This document shows, piece after piece, positions 18,843-27,287 of a stretch of 60,858 nt of DNA; positions within the stretch are counted from its first letter, which is position 1; each line of letters opens with the position of its first letter. The notes under the pieces were generated by a model, which was not told where the DNA came from, made no database searches, and saw nothing but the letters and a program-made list of their open reading frames with translations. The position numbers and the translations under genes were made by a program. Source of the DNA: Paenibacillus phytorum (GTDB lineage Bacteria; Bacillota; Bacilli; Paenibacillales; NBRC-103111). The DNA lies in contig NZ_WHOA01000233.1 of assembly GCF_013141715.1 (NCBI RefSeq), positions 1-60,858 of the forward strand. Direction: 5' to 3'.

Positions 18843-19601
18843 TTACAGCTTTTCAACCATGGCGTTCAAGTTTTCCAGGCTGGTTGCCAGGCAATCCAGT
18901 GGATCTCTCTGGCACTGATCCTGTTCAACAGCATACCACTCGATTCCGTTTTGCTCGCCCCATCGAAGAATCGGGATAAAATCAATTTGGCCGGTACCCA
19001 CCTCTACGGTCGACTGCTTACCATCATCCGACATATCTTTCAGATGAATGATTGGCATCCGGTTCGCATAAGGCTGGATGAAAGACAGGGGATCACGACC
19101 TCCCCGTTTCACCCAATAAACATCAATCTCTGCGAATACACGATTACCCGGTACAGGTTCAAGGATATATTCCAGGGCCGATTCCCCGTCTATCATGGTA
19201 TTGAATTCAAAAGCATGATTGTGATAGCTGATGCGGTATCCTTTGCTTTCCAGCATCCTAGCAATGTTATTCAAATCGCTTCTTAGCTGCCTATAGCCCT
19301 GCTCATGCTGTTGATCCGCTGGGAAATAAGGGACGACGATATCCTTCGTGCCGAACAGGTCAGCCCTTTTGACAACTTCATCCAGCTGGTTTTTCAGCTC
19401 CGCAAGTCCGACGTGTATTCCGGCCGTTAACAGTCCGGTTTCTTGAAGAACTTTTGCTATATCAGCTGGATTGTTCCCAAAAAGTCCGGATATTTGTACG
19501 GCCTGCCACCCCATCTCCCGTACTTTACGCAGCGTCCCGAAATAATCTTTCTCTAGCTCATCTCGCAATGTAAATAATTGAGCCGCAAATTTCGACCTCA
19601 T
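18843..19601 (-). CDS. Sugar phosphate isomerase/epimerase (xylose-isomerase-like TIM barrel)
   Basis: A 252-residue single-domain protein of the AP-endonuclease-2/xylose-isomerase-like family (starts MRSKFAAQLFTLRDELEKDY; metal-site motifs ISYHNHAFEF, AEIDVYWVKRGG, IIHLKDM and a final AVEQDQC). The family includes IolE-type dehydratases and 3-ketoglucose or keto-sugar epimerases. The conserved His and Asp/Glu residues for metal binding are in place. AAAGGAGGG precedes the start. It is the last gene of the importer 2 unit and its start overlaps the stop of a tiny frame (19690-19598) as ATGA. Its role is probably to feed the imported sugar into central metabolism; the precise reaction is not known. 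Confidence 0.87.
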   Translation of the reverse strand: MRSKFAAQLFTLRDELEKDYFGTLRKVREMGWQAVQISGLFGNNPADIAKVLQETGLLTAGIHVGLAELKNQLDEVVKRADLFGTKDIVVPYFPADQQHEQGYRQLRSDLNNIARMLESKGYRISYHNHAFEFNTMIDGESALEYILEPVPGNRVFAEIDVYWVKRGGRDPLSFIQPYANRMPIIHLKDMSDDGKQSTVEVGTGQIDFIPILRWGEQNGIEWYAVEQDQCQRDPLDCLATSLENLNAMVEKL

Positions 19602-19690
19602 TGCCTGTTAACCCTCCTTTGTACATCCACATCATCATAATCGGGAATCCCCACGGCTACTTTTGACCCTTCTGTTCCTTTAATTAACAT
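19598..19690 (-). CDS. Possible 30-residue leader ORF
   Basis: The frame starts ATG with GGAGG seven bases earlier and encodes MLIKGTEGSKVAVG followed by 16 residues. Its stop overlaps the isomerase start as ATGA, giving translational coupling. No family is recognised and no membrane segment is present. It follows a strong hairpin (19703-19743). It may be a genuine small protein, a coupling leader, or the relic of a larger gene. Confidence 0.35.
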   Translation of the reverse strand: MLIKGTEGSKVAVGIPDYDDVDVQRRVNRQ

Positions 19691-19702
19691 ACTTTCCTCC
19701 AA

Positions 19703-19743
19703 TTGAACGTAAGAGCGTGAAAACATCACGCTCCTACGTTCAA
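19703..19743 (-). terminator. Strong intercistronic hairpin after importer 2 binding protein
   Basis: TTGAACGTA and TACGTTCAA plus GAGCGTG and CACGCTC form one long stem with a single mismatch and a short loop. No T-run follows. It probably stabilises the binding-protein message and reduces read-through into the isomerase. Confidence 0.65.
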
Positions 19744-19757
19744 CAAAGTTATATCCG

Positions 19758-21368
19758 TTATTTATTAAAAGTCTCGTCATAGGCTTTATTGAGCAGCTCC
19801 AGAGCTCGGTCAGAGCCAAGCTTTTTAACCTGTGGAATAACTTTTGAATCCCAGGTATCAATGCTTTGCTTACCGATAATCACATTTACCGAAGCTTCCT
19901 CTACGTAGGTATCAATAGCAGTTTTGAGGTCGTTATATTCTTTTTTCGCTTTAGCATCGCTAAATTTTGCATCAAAGGATGCCTTGCCAAAGGCTTTGTT
20001 TTCTTGCAAAAATGATACCGATTTTTTCATGGCAGCTCCATTTAACTCATAAGTATTGATAGCCGCTTGATTTACAACACTGAAAAGGTTTTGTTCGTTT
20101 AGCCCCGAACCCTTGATGGTACCATTTGGAGTAGCAGGAGTTTGAAAATCCTTTAAAAATTTCACAACATCATTGGAAGTCTTTTGATAAGATTCGCCTT
20201 CGATACCAAATTGCATGGCATTGATGCCTTGTGGGCTGTACATCCAGTTTAGGAAATTAACCAATTCATCTTTGTATTTAGATTGATTTGAAATCACTTT
20301 GTAACTTCCGAAATAGCCGCTTATAACACCGGTACCCATTCTATTATTGTTGTAAGCCGGTTGAAGCATCGCCGTAAATTCAAAGCCCTGTGGAATTTTG
20401 CTTCCCATTTGTTGAACAATCTCGTCGCCAACTTGCGGGTAGTCAATGGTCACAAAGCCTTTGTTTGTGGCTAAGAGTTCATTCCATTCATCATCTGTAA
20501 TCGTAGCAAAGTTTGGATTCAGCAAGCCTTCGGAATACAATTTATTCAAGTAAACCAACGTATCCTTGTAGGCTTGGCTTTCTGGACCGTATCCATATTT
20601 GTGCTTAGCATCGTCAAGATAGAAAGTGTTAGACGATCCTCTATAGTAAGCTTGGTTGATAAGTAGGTGAGACGCCCCCCATCTTACGAAATATGGGTAA
20701 GAATCCGGGTAAAGTTTCTTCAGTTGAACTAAGGTCTTGTATAAATCGTCGAACGATTCGAACTTCGTGGATAGGTTGTTTTTTGCAAAAATATCCGTTC
20801 TGCCGAGCATCACTTCGTCGGCACGAGCTGGCACATCATACATTCTTGGGGCGCCATAATATTTGCCGTCAGGCGAACGAGTTAGTTTCGTAGCAGGCGG
20901 ATATTTTTCCAACATTGCTTTGTAAGCATCAAGCTTCCCCGCTTTCGTATAAGGCGTTAAATCTAAGAATGCTCCTTGTGGACCATAACGGTCCGCATTA
21001 TCGGCTGAAAGCGTAATCAAATCCGGTAGTGATCCAGATGCTAACAAGGTATTCAATTTTTGTGTATAGTCTGCACGGGCTACGACTGTGGGTTTTATTT
21101 TAATATTTGTATACTTTTGAATGGTCTTAAAAATTTCTTCGTCACCCGTGTATGTGTTAGGAGATGTAAGAAACCAGGTAACTTCAATTGGTTTTGCGCT
21201 AATTTTTTCTGGTGCGATGGCATATGGGTCTGCTGATGTCTGTGGTTTAACAGAAGCCGCAGAGGTTGATGCCGGTTCTGTATTTTTGGGAGATTCGCTT
21301 GAATTGCCACTGCACCCTGCAACAAACAAAATAGAAGTAATTACAGATAAGACCAATAATTTTTTCAT
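19758..21368 (-). CDS. Sugar-binding lipoprotein (importer 2)
   Basis: An extracellular solute-binding lipoprotein of 536 residues. The signal peptide ends in lipobox VAGC with the lipidated Cys at residue 19, followed by a Ser/Thr/Pro-rich linker. The rest matches the large YtcQ/LplA-type binding proteins (TWFLTSPNTYTGDEEIFKTI, later FLNWMYSPQGINAMQFG). It follows its two permeases, the reverse of importer 3. It should deliver an oligosaccharide to LplB2/YtcP2. The substrate is unknown. Confidence 0.92.
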   Translation of the reverse strand: MKKLLVLSVITSILFVAGCSGNSSESPKNTEPASTSAASVKPQTSADPYAIAPEKISAKPIEVTWFLTSPNTYTGDEEIFKTIQKYTNIKIKPTVVARADYTQKLNTLLASGSLPDLITLSADNADRYGPQGAFLDLTPYTKAGKLDAYKAMLEKYPPATKLTRSPDGKYYGAPRMYDVPARADEVMLGRTDIFAKNNLSTKFESFDDLYKTLVQLKKLYPDSYPYFVRWGASHLLINQAYYRGSSNTFYLDDAKHKYGYGPESQAYKDTLVYLNKLYSEGLLNPNFATITDDEWNELLATNKGFVTIDYPQVGDEIVQQMGSKIPQGFEFTAMLQPAYNNNRMGTGVISGYFGSYKVISNQSKYKDELVNFLNWMYSPQGINAMQFGIEGESYQKTSNDVVKFLKDFQTPATPNGTIKGSGLNEQNLFSVVNQAAINTYELNGAAMKKSVSFLQENKAFGKASFDAKFSDAKAKKEYNDLKTAIDTYVEEASVNVIIGKQSIDTWDSKVIPQVKKLGSDRALELLNKAYDETFNK

Positions 21369-21401
21369 GATAAATCTCTCCTTTTCAATAAATCTTATTG
21401 A

Positions 21402-22295
21402 TCATCCTTTTATTGAGCCAACCATAGTACCCTTGACAAAGTACTTTTGTATAAAAGGATAAATACACATAACAGGAAGGGTAGTGATGATAATGGATGC
21501 CATTTTTAAAGATTCCGTAGCCGAGTGAGTTAATTCAGCATAAGCGCCTTTTTCGCTTGGATCGAAGGTTGCAGCTACCAAAATACTTCTTAAAATCATC
21601 TGCAAAGGATACTTCATGGTGTCATTTAAATAAAGCAGCGCATTGAAATACCCATTCCAAATGCCAACAGCTGTAAATAAGCCGATAGTTGCCATGATGG
21701 GCTTGGAAAGCGGCAGAATGATTTTTACTAATATTTGAAGATCAGTGGCCCCATCAATGTATGCGGATTCAGTTAGGCTTTCCGGTATATTCCTAAAGAA
21801 GGTTCTCATGAGGATAATGTTCCATGCGGACAACGCCCCCGGAAGAACCATAACCCAAATGGTGTCTATCATATGCAGGGACTTATAAGCCAAATAGGTT
21901 GGAATCATTCCGCCCTCAAAAAACATGGTTATAATGTACACCTTGGAGATAAATGAACGCATTTGAAACTTATCTTTGGAAAGCGGATATGCGGTTAGGG
22001 CTGTGAAAAATAAGGTAAAGAACGTTCCCAGGACCGTATACAAAATCGTGTTTTTATATGCCGTGAAAAAAATAGGATGGTTGATCATGATCTTGAATGA
22101 ACCTAGGTCAAAACCTTTAGGATAAAAAGTAACTTTCCCCGCAATGACTTCTGCTGGATCGCTAATAGACACAGACACAGCGTACGCAAAGGGATAGAGC
22201 ATAACCAGTACAACAATAGCCAATATGATGTACACAACGGAAAGAAAGACCCGATCTCCTATTGGTGCTTTGATTTTGTAAGAATTCTTTTTCAT
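21402..22295 (-). CDS. ytcP: YtcP-type sugar ABC permease (importer 2)
   Basis: A permease of 297 residues with six predicted helices, an EAA loop (TESAYIDGATDLQILVKIILP) and the YtcP-group end FIQKYFVKGTMVGSIKG. It lies 4 bp after the LplB-type gene and 33 bp before the binding protein. It is clearly paralogous to those at 8732-9625 and 33850-34749. It forms the transmembrane pore with its partner and needs an ATPase from elsewhere. Confidence 0.94.
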   Translation of the reverse strand: MKKNSYKIKAPIGDRVFLSVVYIILAIVVLVMLYPFAYAVSVSISDPAEVIAGKVTFYPKGFDLGSFKIMINHPIFFTAYKNTILYTVLGTFFTLFFTALTAYPLSKDKFQMRSFISKVYIITMFFEGGMIPTYLAYKSLHMIDTIWVMVLPGALSAWNIILMRTFFRNIPESLTESAYIDGATDLQILVKIILPLSKPIMATIGLFTAVGIWNGYFNALLYLNDTMKYPLQMILRSILVAATFDPSEKGAYAELTHSATESLKMASIIITTLPVMCIYPFIQKYFVKGTMVGSIKG

Positions 22296-22299
22296 GACA

Positions 22300-23241
22300 T
22301 CACCATAAACTTTCTTTTAGGAGTCTTCTGGAAACATAGTTTGCTCCTAATAAAAAAACAATGGAAACCAAACTGTTAAACAACCCAATAGCACTTGAAA
22401 ATCCATAATCTTGGTCCAATATACCTTTACGGTAAACATAGGTAGAAATAACATCGGCAACATCATAAGTGGCAGGGCTGTACATTAACAGAATTTTATC
22501 GAATCCGACGCTGATAATACCGCCAATGGATAAAATAAACAATGTAATGATGGTAGGGCGGATGCTGGGCAAGGTGATGTGAATAATCTGTTTTAACTTA
22601 GAACAGCCATCGATCTTGGCCGCATCATACATTTCTGCGTCAATCCCTACAATGGCCGCCAAGTAGAGGATGCTGGAATAGCCAACTCCATGCCAAATAC
22701 CTGAGCCAACATACAAGCTTCTAAAGAAACCGGATTCGTTAAAAAATTGGATCGGGACAACACCGAAATTCGCTAACAAGTCATTTACAATACCAGTACT
22801 ACCAAAAATGGATTTCATAATGCCCACAATGACAACAACCGAAATAAAATAAGGTAAATACGTAGCGGTTTGAACAAATTTCTTAATTTTAGGATGTACC
22901 ACTTCGTTAATCAACAAAGCCAGAATAATAGGTGCGGGAAAAGACCACAGCAAGTTAACAAGGCCAAGAACAAATGTGTTTTTAATAATTCTAAAAAAGT
23001 TTGGATCATTAAAAAAACGGATAAAGTTATCAAATCCAATCCATTCAGAGCCACTGATCCCTAAAAACAAACTGTAATTTTGAAAAGCAGTTACGATACC
23101 GACCATGGGATAATAAGCAAACAAAGCAATCATGATTAACCCTGGCAACGACATTAGCAAAATAAAGCGATTACATTTCCAATCATAATTAAACTTAGAA
23201 ACGATTGAGGTTTTAGATATTTTTTTGATATTCGCCGACAA
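22300..23241 (-). CDS. lplB: LplB-type sugar ABC permease (importer 2)
   Basis: An integral membrane permease with the EAA loop YDAAKIDGCSKLKQIIHITLP and the C-terminal YVSRRLLKESLW ending typical of LplB. The open frame extends to 23298, but the extra 19 codons fall inside the leader shared with 17640-17761, which is non-coding there. A TTG at 23241 with AGAGGGAG just before it is therefore the better start, giving about 313 residues. It is the first gene of the importer 2 operon. Confidence 0.9.
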   Translation of the reverse strand: MSANIKKISKTSIVSKFNYDWKCNRFILLMSLPGLIMIALFAYYPMVGIVTAFQNYSLFLGISGSEWIGFDNFIRFFNDPNFFRIIKNTFVLGLVNLLWSFPAPIILALLINEVVHPKIKKFVQTATYLPYFISVVVIVGIMKSIFGSTGIVNDLLANFGVVPIQFFNESGFFRSLYVGSGIWHGVGYSSILYLAAIVGIDAEMYDAAKIDGCSKLKQIIHITLPSIRPTIITLFILSIGGIISVGFDKILLMYSPATYDVADVISTYVYRKGILDQDYGFSSAIGLFNSLVSIVFLLGANYVSRRLLKESLW

Positions 23242-23277
23242 GAGCTCCCTCTTTTCCTTATTTTGTTTACGCGCAAT

Positions 23278-23380
23278 TTCGAAACAGCTTTTCGGCAAGC
23301 AGCCGATATATAAATCGTAATATAGGAGTGGGAGATATTCCTAGTTATCAAACCAACGAAAAGTGTACTATATCAACGAA
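23278..23380 (-). promoter_or_regulatory. Importer 2 leader with 20-bp-spaced operator repeats
   Basis: TTCGTTGA (23380-23373) and TTCGTTGG (23360-23353) on the minus strand are 20 bp apart, as upstream of the oxidoreductase-GH43 unit. The whole stretch, including the GCTTGCCGAAAAGC hairpin, is nearly the same as 17657-17761. It supports joint control of both units. Confidence 0.65.
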
Positions 23381-23472
23381 CTTGTACCGCACACGAAAAA
23401 AGCAGGAGTGTCACTAAGGACAACCCCTACTTCTTCAGACCCTCGAAACAAAGCTACTTTATCACTGTAAAG

Positions 23473-24292
23473 GGTTGTGGGCAAGAATATAAAATGGATA
23501 GCAAATACCCAGAAATTGTGATTTAACTATGCCACTATACCAAATATTTTATTGAGCCATTCAACAGCAGATAGGACAGACGAATTATTTTCCGCCTGCC
23601 CTTTACTAATCATATGCATGGCCTCGATTCCCTTCAACGTCTGTTCTGCAGTGTTAAACGTTTTGAATCCAAGCATTGCTTTCGTGATTTTCTTTATGAA
23701 TCGATGATCTTGTTCCACAATGTTGTTTAAATACTTTGTCTTTCTAACCAAAGTTTCTTTTGGCATGGCTTTTTCATTTTTTAATTCTTGTATGGCTGGT
23801 GGATATGCCGGTTTTTTATCCAAAGTGATCACACGTGGTAATTGGTTATGTGGTGAAGTAAATGCTTTTGTAAAGAAACGCTTAGCTGCTGGCATATCTC
23901 GATTTTCAGATAACATAAAATCAATCGTTTTCCCCATAGAATCAACCGCTCTATATAAATACTTCCATTGACCTTTGACTTTAATGTACGTTTCGTCCGT
24001 TCTGTACGAATCATTTTTGGGTTTTAAATAGGGGCGGATTCGTTTGTCTATTTCGGGCCCAAACTCATGGACCCATCTCATGATTGTCGTATGGGAAATC
24101 TCTAATCCCATTCTACGATGTCTCGATAGCTTAAACTATATTTTAAATACCATCGTACTGTTAGTAAAATGATTGCTGATTCATACTGCTTCCATTTAAA
24201 TAAATCCAAGTTGGTTTCCATACTAAGTTGCTCCCATCCCATGACTTTATAATCAGTTACGTTATCATGAATTAGAGGTTTGCACCACAACC
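23473..24292 (-). mobile_element. IS6-family (IS240/IS26-like) insertion sequence, inactive
   Basis: About 820 bp, the usual IS6 size. The right end reads GGTTGTGGTGCAAACC inward (24292-24277); the left end, GGTTGTGGGCAA (23473-23484), matches it with one base missing. The flanking 8-mers (CTGTAAAG, GAAAAAAG) differ, so no target duplication remains. The transposase inside is frameshifted. Confidence 0.8.
23527..24221 (-). pseudogene. IS6-family transposase, disrupted
   Basis: The first frame (24221 to about 24110) encodes DLFKWKQYESAIILLTVRWY and LSYRDIVE, the usual IS6 N-terminus. The second frame (24111-23527) encodes GLEISHTTIMRWVHEFGPE and the DDE catalytic core: Asp in RTDETYIKVKG, Asp in ITLDKKPAYP and Glu in NNIVEQDHR. 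All three catalytic residues are kept; the break is a short deletion after DIVE, where intact relatives have about four more residues. It belongs to the surrounding IS (23473-24292), which separates importer 2 from the GH35 gene. Confidence 0.88.
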
Positions 24293-24334
24293 GAAAAAAG
24301 GACAGACGAGTCATGATCGCTCGTACTGTCCTTT
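24293..24334 (-). terminator. Terminator after the GH35 gene
   Basis: AAAGGACAG pairs with CTGTCCTTT, with an inner stem ACGAG/CTCGT. TTTTTTC follows on the minus strand. It directly abuts the right end of the IS6 element. Confidence 0.85.
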
Positions 24335-24346
24335 CGGTTCAGCCGG

Positions 24347-26113
24347 TTATCCTAAATCCGGCTTGTCGGTCAACTCGATGACCGCATTTTCCGTATGATG
24401 CAATTCCAGAATGACGATTTCGTTCTTTCCTTCGCGAAGCAGAGGCGCCGGCAAGTATAAGGTCTTCTGAGGTCCTTGTTCCCAATAACGCCCCAGGTTG
24501 AAGCCGTTGATCCAGACTACGCCCTTCGACCAGCCGTCCAATCGAACGAATGTATCGCCCAAAGAATCCGCCGTAAACTCGCCGCGGTAAAATGCCGGAC
24601 GGTCTTGTCTTGGATTGCTCTCCGGGATGCGCCCGAATGGAACCGAAGCCGTATTGTCAAGAGGAAGCGGATAGATGGTCCAGTCGAACAAAAACTGGTT
24701 ACTCATCCGAACCCCTTCAGTGATGCCTTTAAAATCTTTCAATCGAGGCCCGTAGTTGACGCGGCCCATGTTCTCGACGACGATGTCGAGCCTTGCCCCA
24801 CCGGCCGGAATTTCAAGCGGCAGCGGCTGTTGGTTCCAACGCTCAACAGTGCCTTGATAGACGCCGTCCAGGAATATTTGCGCACGGTCGTGAACATCCT
24901 GCAAATGCAGCTGATCGCCGGTACGCGGTCCGGAAACATGCGTCGAATAGACGATAAAGCCGTAGCTTTGTCCGAACTTTTCCATCGGCTCCGGACAGAC
25001 GCTTTTCACAGGCTCGGAAAGCTGCTGCAAATGATCGAGCAGGTCCGCTTTTTCGCTCATGGCAACGCGGCCGTAGCTCTTCTTGGCAATCGGCGCAGGC
25101 AGGTCCGGGAATTCACTCACATCTGTGCCCAGATAGTTCCCAATGACGTTCCGTACAGCGCGGTATTTCTCCGTTACATCGCCGCATTCGGACAGCGGAG
25201 AATCATAGTCGTAGCTGGTGATCGTCGCCCCATAATCAACATCATTGCTACAGTTAGCTCCATTGTAGAATCCGAAGTTCGTCCCGCCGTGGAACATGTA
25301 AAAGTTAACGGACGCTCCCGCCCGCAGCATGCGGTCGAATACGTCGGCGACATCGCCCGCATCGCGCGTATGATGCGGCTTCAGCCAGTGGTCGAACCAG
25401 CCGTTCCAATACTCCATACATACGAGCGGCTCATCGGTACGATACTCGCGGAACTTCTCGAACGCTTCTTCCTGTCTTGAACCGAAATTGACCGTTCCAA
25501 GCGTATCCGGGAGCGTTCCCCCTTGCAGCATAAAGTCTCCGGGACCATCGGAAGTAAACAGCAGCACATCCACGCCACGATTTACAAGGCCGTCGCGCAA
25601 ATGGGCTAAGTAGTTCTTGTCATTGCCATAGCTGCCATACTCGTTCTCGATTTGCATGGCGATGATCGGCCCGCCGTTCGTGCTGAGCAGCGGAGTGAAG
25701 CGAGGGATCAAAGCGTCATAATAACGGTCTACTTTTTCCAGATACGTGTTGTCCATGCAGCGAAGCCGGATGTCCGGGTATTGCAGCAGCCACGCCGGAA
25801 ACCCGCCGAACTCCCACTCTGCACAAATGTAAGGGCTCGGACGCACGATCACATGCAGCCCAATATCCCCGGCCAGCTTGATAAAACGTTCCACGTCCGC
25901 AATACCTTCAAAGTTGAATTCATTCTCCTTAGGCTCATGCAAATTCCAGGCTACGTAGGTTTCTACCGTATTGAACCCGCAAGCCTTCAGTTTAAGCAAC
26001 CGGTCTTCCCAATACTCGGGCACGACCCGAAAATAATGTATAGCCCCGGATATGATTTGAAAAGGCTTTCCGTCTAAATGAAACTGCTTGTTTTCGGCTT
26101 GTAAAATGGCCAT
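24347..26113 (-). CDS. GH35 beta-galactosidase
   Basis: A cytoplasmic GH35 enzyme of 588 residues, a usual length for bacterial members, with no signal peptide. The TIM barrel covers about 1-320: HYFRVVPEYWEDRLLKLKAC, GFNTVETYVAWNLHEP, acid/base Glu158 in QIENEYGS and nucleophile Glu234 in VCMEYWNGWF. C-terminal beta-sandwich domains follow (PFGRIPESNPRQDRPAFYRG, then DGWSKGVVWINGFNLGRYW). It hydrolyses terminal beta-galactose from imported oligosaccharides. GGAGGGATTAGC precedes the ATG. It is divergent from the AraC regulator at 26277, which is its most likely controller, and it ends at a strong terminator, so it forms a single-gene unit. Confidence 0.95.
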   Translation of the reverse strand: MAILQAENKQFHLDGKPFQIISGAIHYFRVVPEYWEDRLLKLKACGFNTVETYVAWNLHEPKENEFNFEGIADVERFIKLAGDIGLHVIVRPSPYICAEWEFGGFPAWLLQYPDIRLRCMDNTYLEKVDRYYDALIPRFTPLLSTNGGPIIAMQIENEYGSYGNDKNYLAHLRDGLVNRGVDVLLFTSDGPGDFMLQGGTLPDTLGTVNFGSRQEEAFEKFREYRTDEPLVCMEYWNGWFDHWLKPHHTRDAGDVADVFDRMLRAGASVNFYMFHGGTNFGFYNGANCSNDVDYGATITSYDYDSPLSECGDVTEKYRAVRNVIGNYLGTDVSEFPDLPAPIAKKSYGRVAMSEKADLLDHLQQLSEPVKSVCPEPMEKFGQSYGFIVYSTHVSGPRTGDQLHLQDVHDRAQIFLDGVYQGTVERWNQQPLPLEIPAGGARLDIVVENMGRVNYGPRLKDFKGITEGVRMSNQFLFDWTIYPLPLDNTASVPFGRIPESNPRQDRPAFYRGEFTADSLGDTFVRLDGWSKGVVWINGFNLGRYWEQGPQKTLYLPAPLLREGKNEIVILELHHTENAVIELTDKPDLG

Positions 26114-26276
26114 GCTAATCCCTCCGGCATAAGAATGCTAGTAATTAATCTTGTCTATTCCTATCATCGCTGAAAATAGACCGGAACTTCAATCTCCAAA
26201 ACGAGTATTTTCTATACCAAATGTGCCAAATCGATGATATCATGGAACTATGATGTATAAACGAAAGGAAAAAAAC
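26114..26276. promoter_or_regulatory. Divergent promoter region between GH35 and araC-type gene
   Basis: 163 bp serve both genes. TAGAAAATAC and TATTTTCAGC-like blocks occur but no pair with clear 20-bp spacing could be fixed. Ribosome binding sites are GGAGG (GH35) and AAAGGA (AraC). Confidence 0.5.
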
Positions 26277-27179
26277 ATGGATGATTATTATTTTTTCCCG
26301 AATGTGATCAATACATTGCAGATCGTTGGCTGCCATTTCGGCTTGCAGCCTTCGGGCTGGACCTACCCGCGTCATCATCACCATCTGTTTGAGCTGCTTT
26401 GCTGCATGGATGGCGAAGTCGTGCAAGAAATGAACCGCGAGTCGATCACGATGAGGGAGGGCGACTGGCTGCTCATCAAATCCGGCGTACGACACCAGTC
26501 TTCGAACCTGGCTGCTGTACCGTACGGCTACTTCAATGTGCATTTCGATCTCGACGATACGGAAATTCGCAGCTTGCTTGCCGCCACACCCTATCGGCAT
26601 ATTCGCCGCCAGGAGGCGCAGCAAAGCAAGCTCCGCTTCTATGTAGGTGAGCTCGAGGCGATCATGCGGCGCAATCAATCGGAGGAAGTGCTAGCAGTTC
26701 CGCAGCAGACTCTGCGCTTCGAGGACAAGCTGCTGCTGCAGTCCTATACGCTGCTGATCGTCCATAACGTGCTAGCATTAGTGCGGGAACACGCCGTGCC
26801 GCTCAAGCCGGCATCCGCATCCGACGGGGACACTTCGCTATTTGCGGCCGATGTCGCGCATGCGATGGAAGAGAAGCTGTCGCTCGGGCTGAACGAGGAG
26901 GCGTCGGTTTCAAGCGTCGCCAAAGAGCTAAACTTGAGCCGCAGCCAATGCAGCAAGCTCTTTTCCAAAGTATATGGCTTGTCGCCGAGACAATACGTCA
27001 GCCGCCATAAGCTGAACATGGCGAAGGAGCTGCTTGTCACGACGAATTTGCCGATGACCGACATCGCCGAGAAGCTCGGATTCCACTCCGCAAGCCATTT
27101 CTCGCGGCAATTCCGGCGCTGGACCGGTCAATCTCCGTCCGAATTCAAGCCGAAGCACTATTCCATGAGGCAGGAATAA
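26277..27179 (+). CDS. AraC-family regulator with cupin sensor domain
   Basis: A transcription regulator of about 300 residues and the only intact plus-strand gene. The N-terminal cupin has the histidine-rich strand YPRHHHHLFELLCCMDGEVV; the C-terminus has two helix-turn-helix motifs (VAKELNLSRSQCSKLFSKVY and IAEKLGFHSASHFSRQFRRW). The ATG at 26277 is chosen over 26250 because AAAGGA lies seven bases before it. Such regulators bind a sugar in the cupin and activate adjacent catabolic genes; divergence from the GH35 gene points to that target. GC content is higher than in the flanking operons. Confidence 0.92.
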   Translation: MDDYYFFPNVINTLQIVGCHFGLQPSGWTYPRHHHHLFELLCCMDGEVVQEMNRESITMREGDWLLIKSGVRHQSSNLAAVPYGYFNVHFDLDDTEIRSLLAATPYRHIRRQEAQQSKLRFYVGELEAIMRRNQSEEVLAVPQQTLRFEDKLLLQSYTLLIVHNVLALVREHAVPLKPASASDGDTSLFAADVAHAMEEKLSLGLNEEASVSSVAKELNLSRSQCSKLFSKVYGLSPRQYVSRHKLNMAKELLVTTNLPMTDIAEKLGFHSASHFSRQFRRWTGQSPSEFKPKHYSMRQE

Positions 27180-27287
27180 AATAGCTTGCTGGAATTCTTT
27201 CATTCCCAGATCGTTTCCGTTTCGGCGAAACCGGTCTGCTAGGGGATATGGGCGCTTTGACACTAGCCGGTGATGGCACACCACTCG

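Noticed and set aside
22300..23298. Longer LplB start at 23298
   Set aside because: The additional codons match a leader that is non-coding upstream of another operon, and a better-placed TTG with a ribosome binding site lies at 23241.
23465..24300. Target-site duplication of the IS6 element
   Set aside because: The 8 bp on either side (CTGTAAAG and GAAAAAAG) do not match.
24476..25480. Plus-strand open frame of 334 codons
   Set aside because: It lies fully antisense to the complete GH35 gene with all catalytic motifs, has no ribosome binding site and no recognisable domain; it is a shadow of GC-rich coding sequence.
26145..26678. Minus-strand frame of 177 codons
   Set aside because: Antisense to the AraC regulator, whose cupin and helix-turn-helix motifs are clear.
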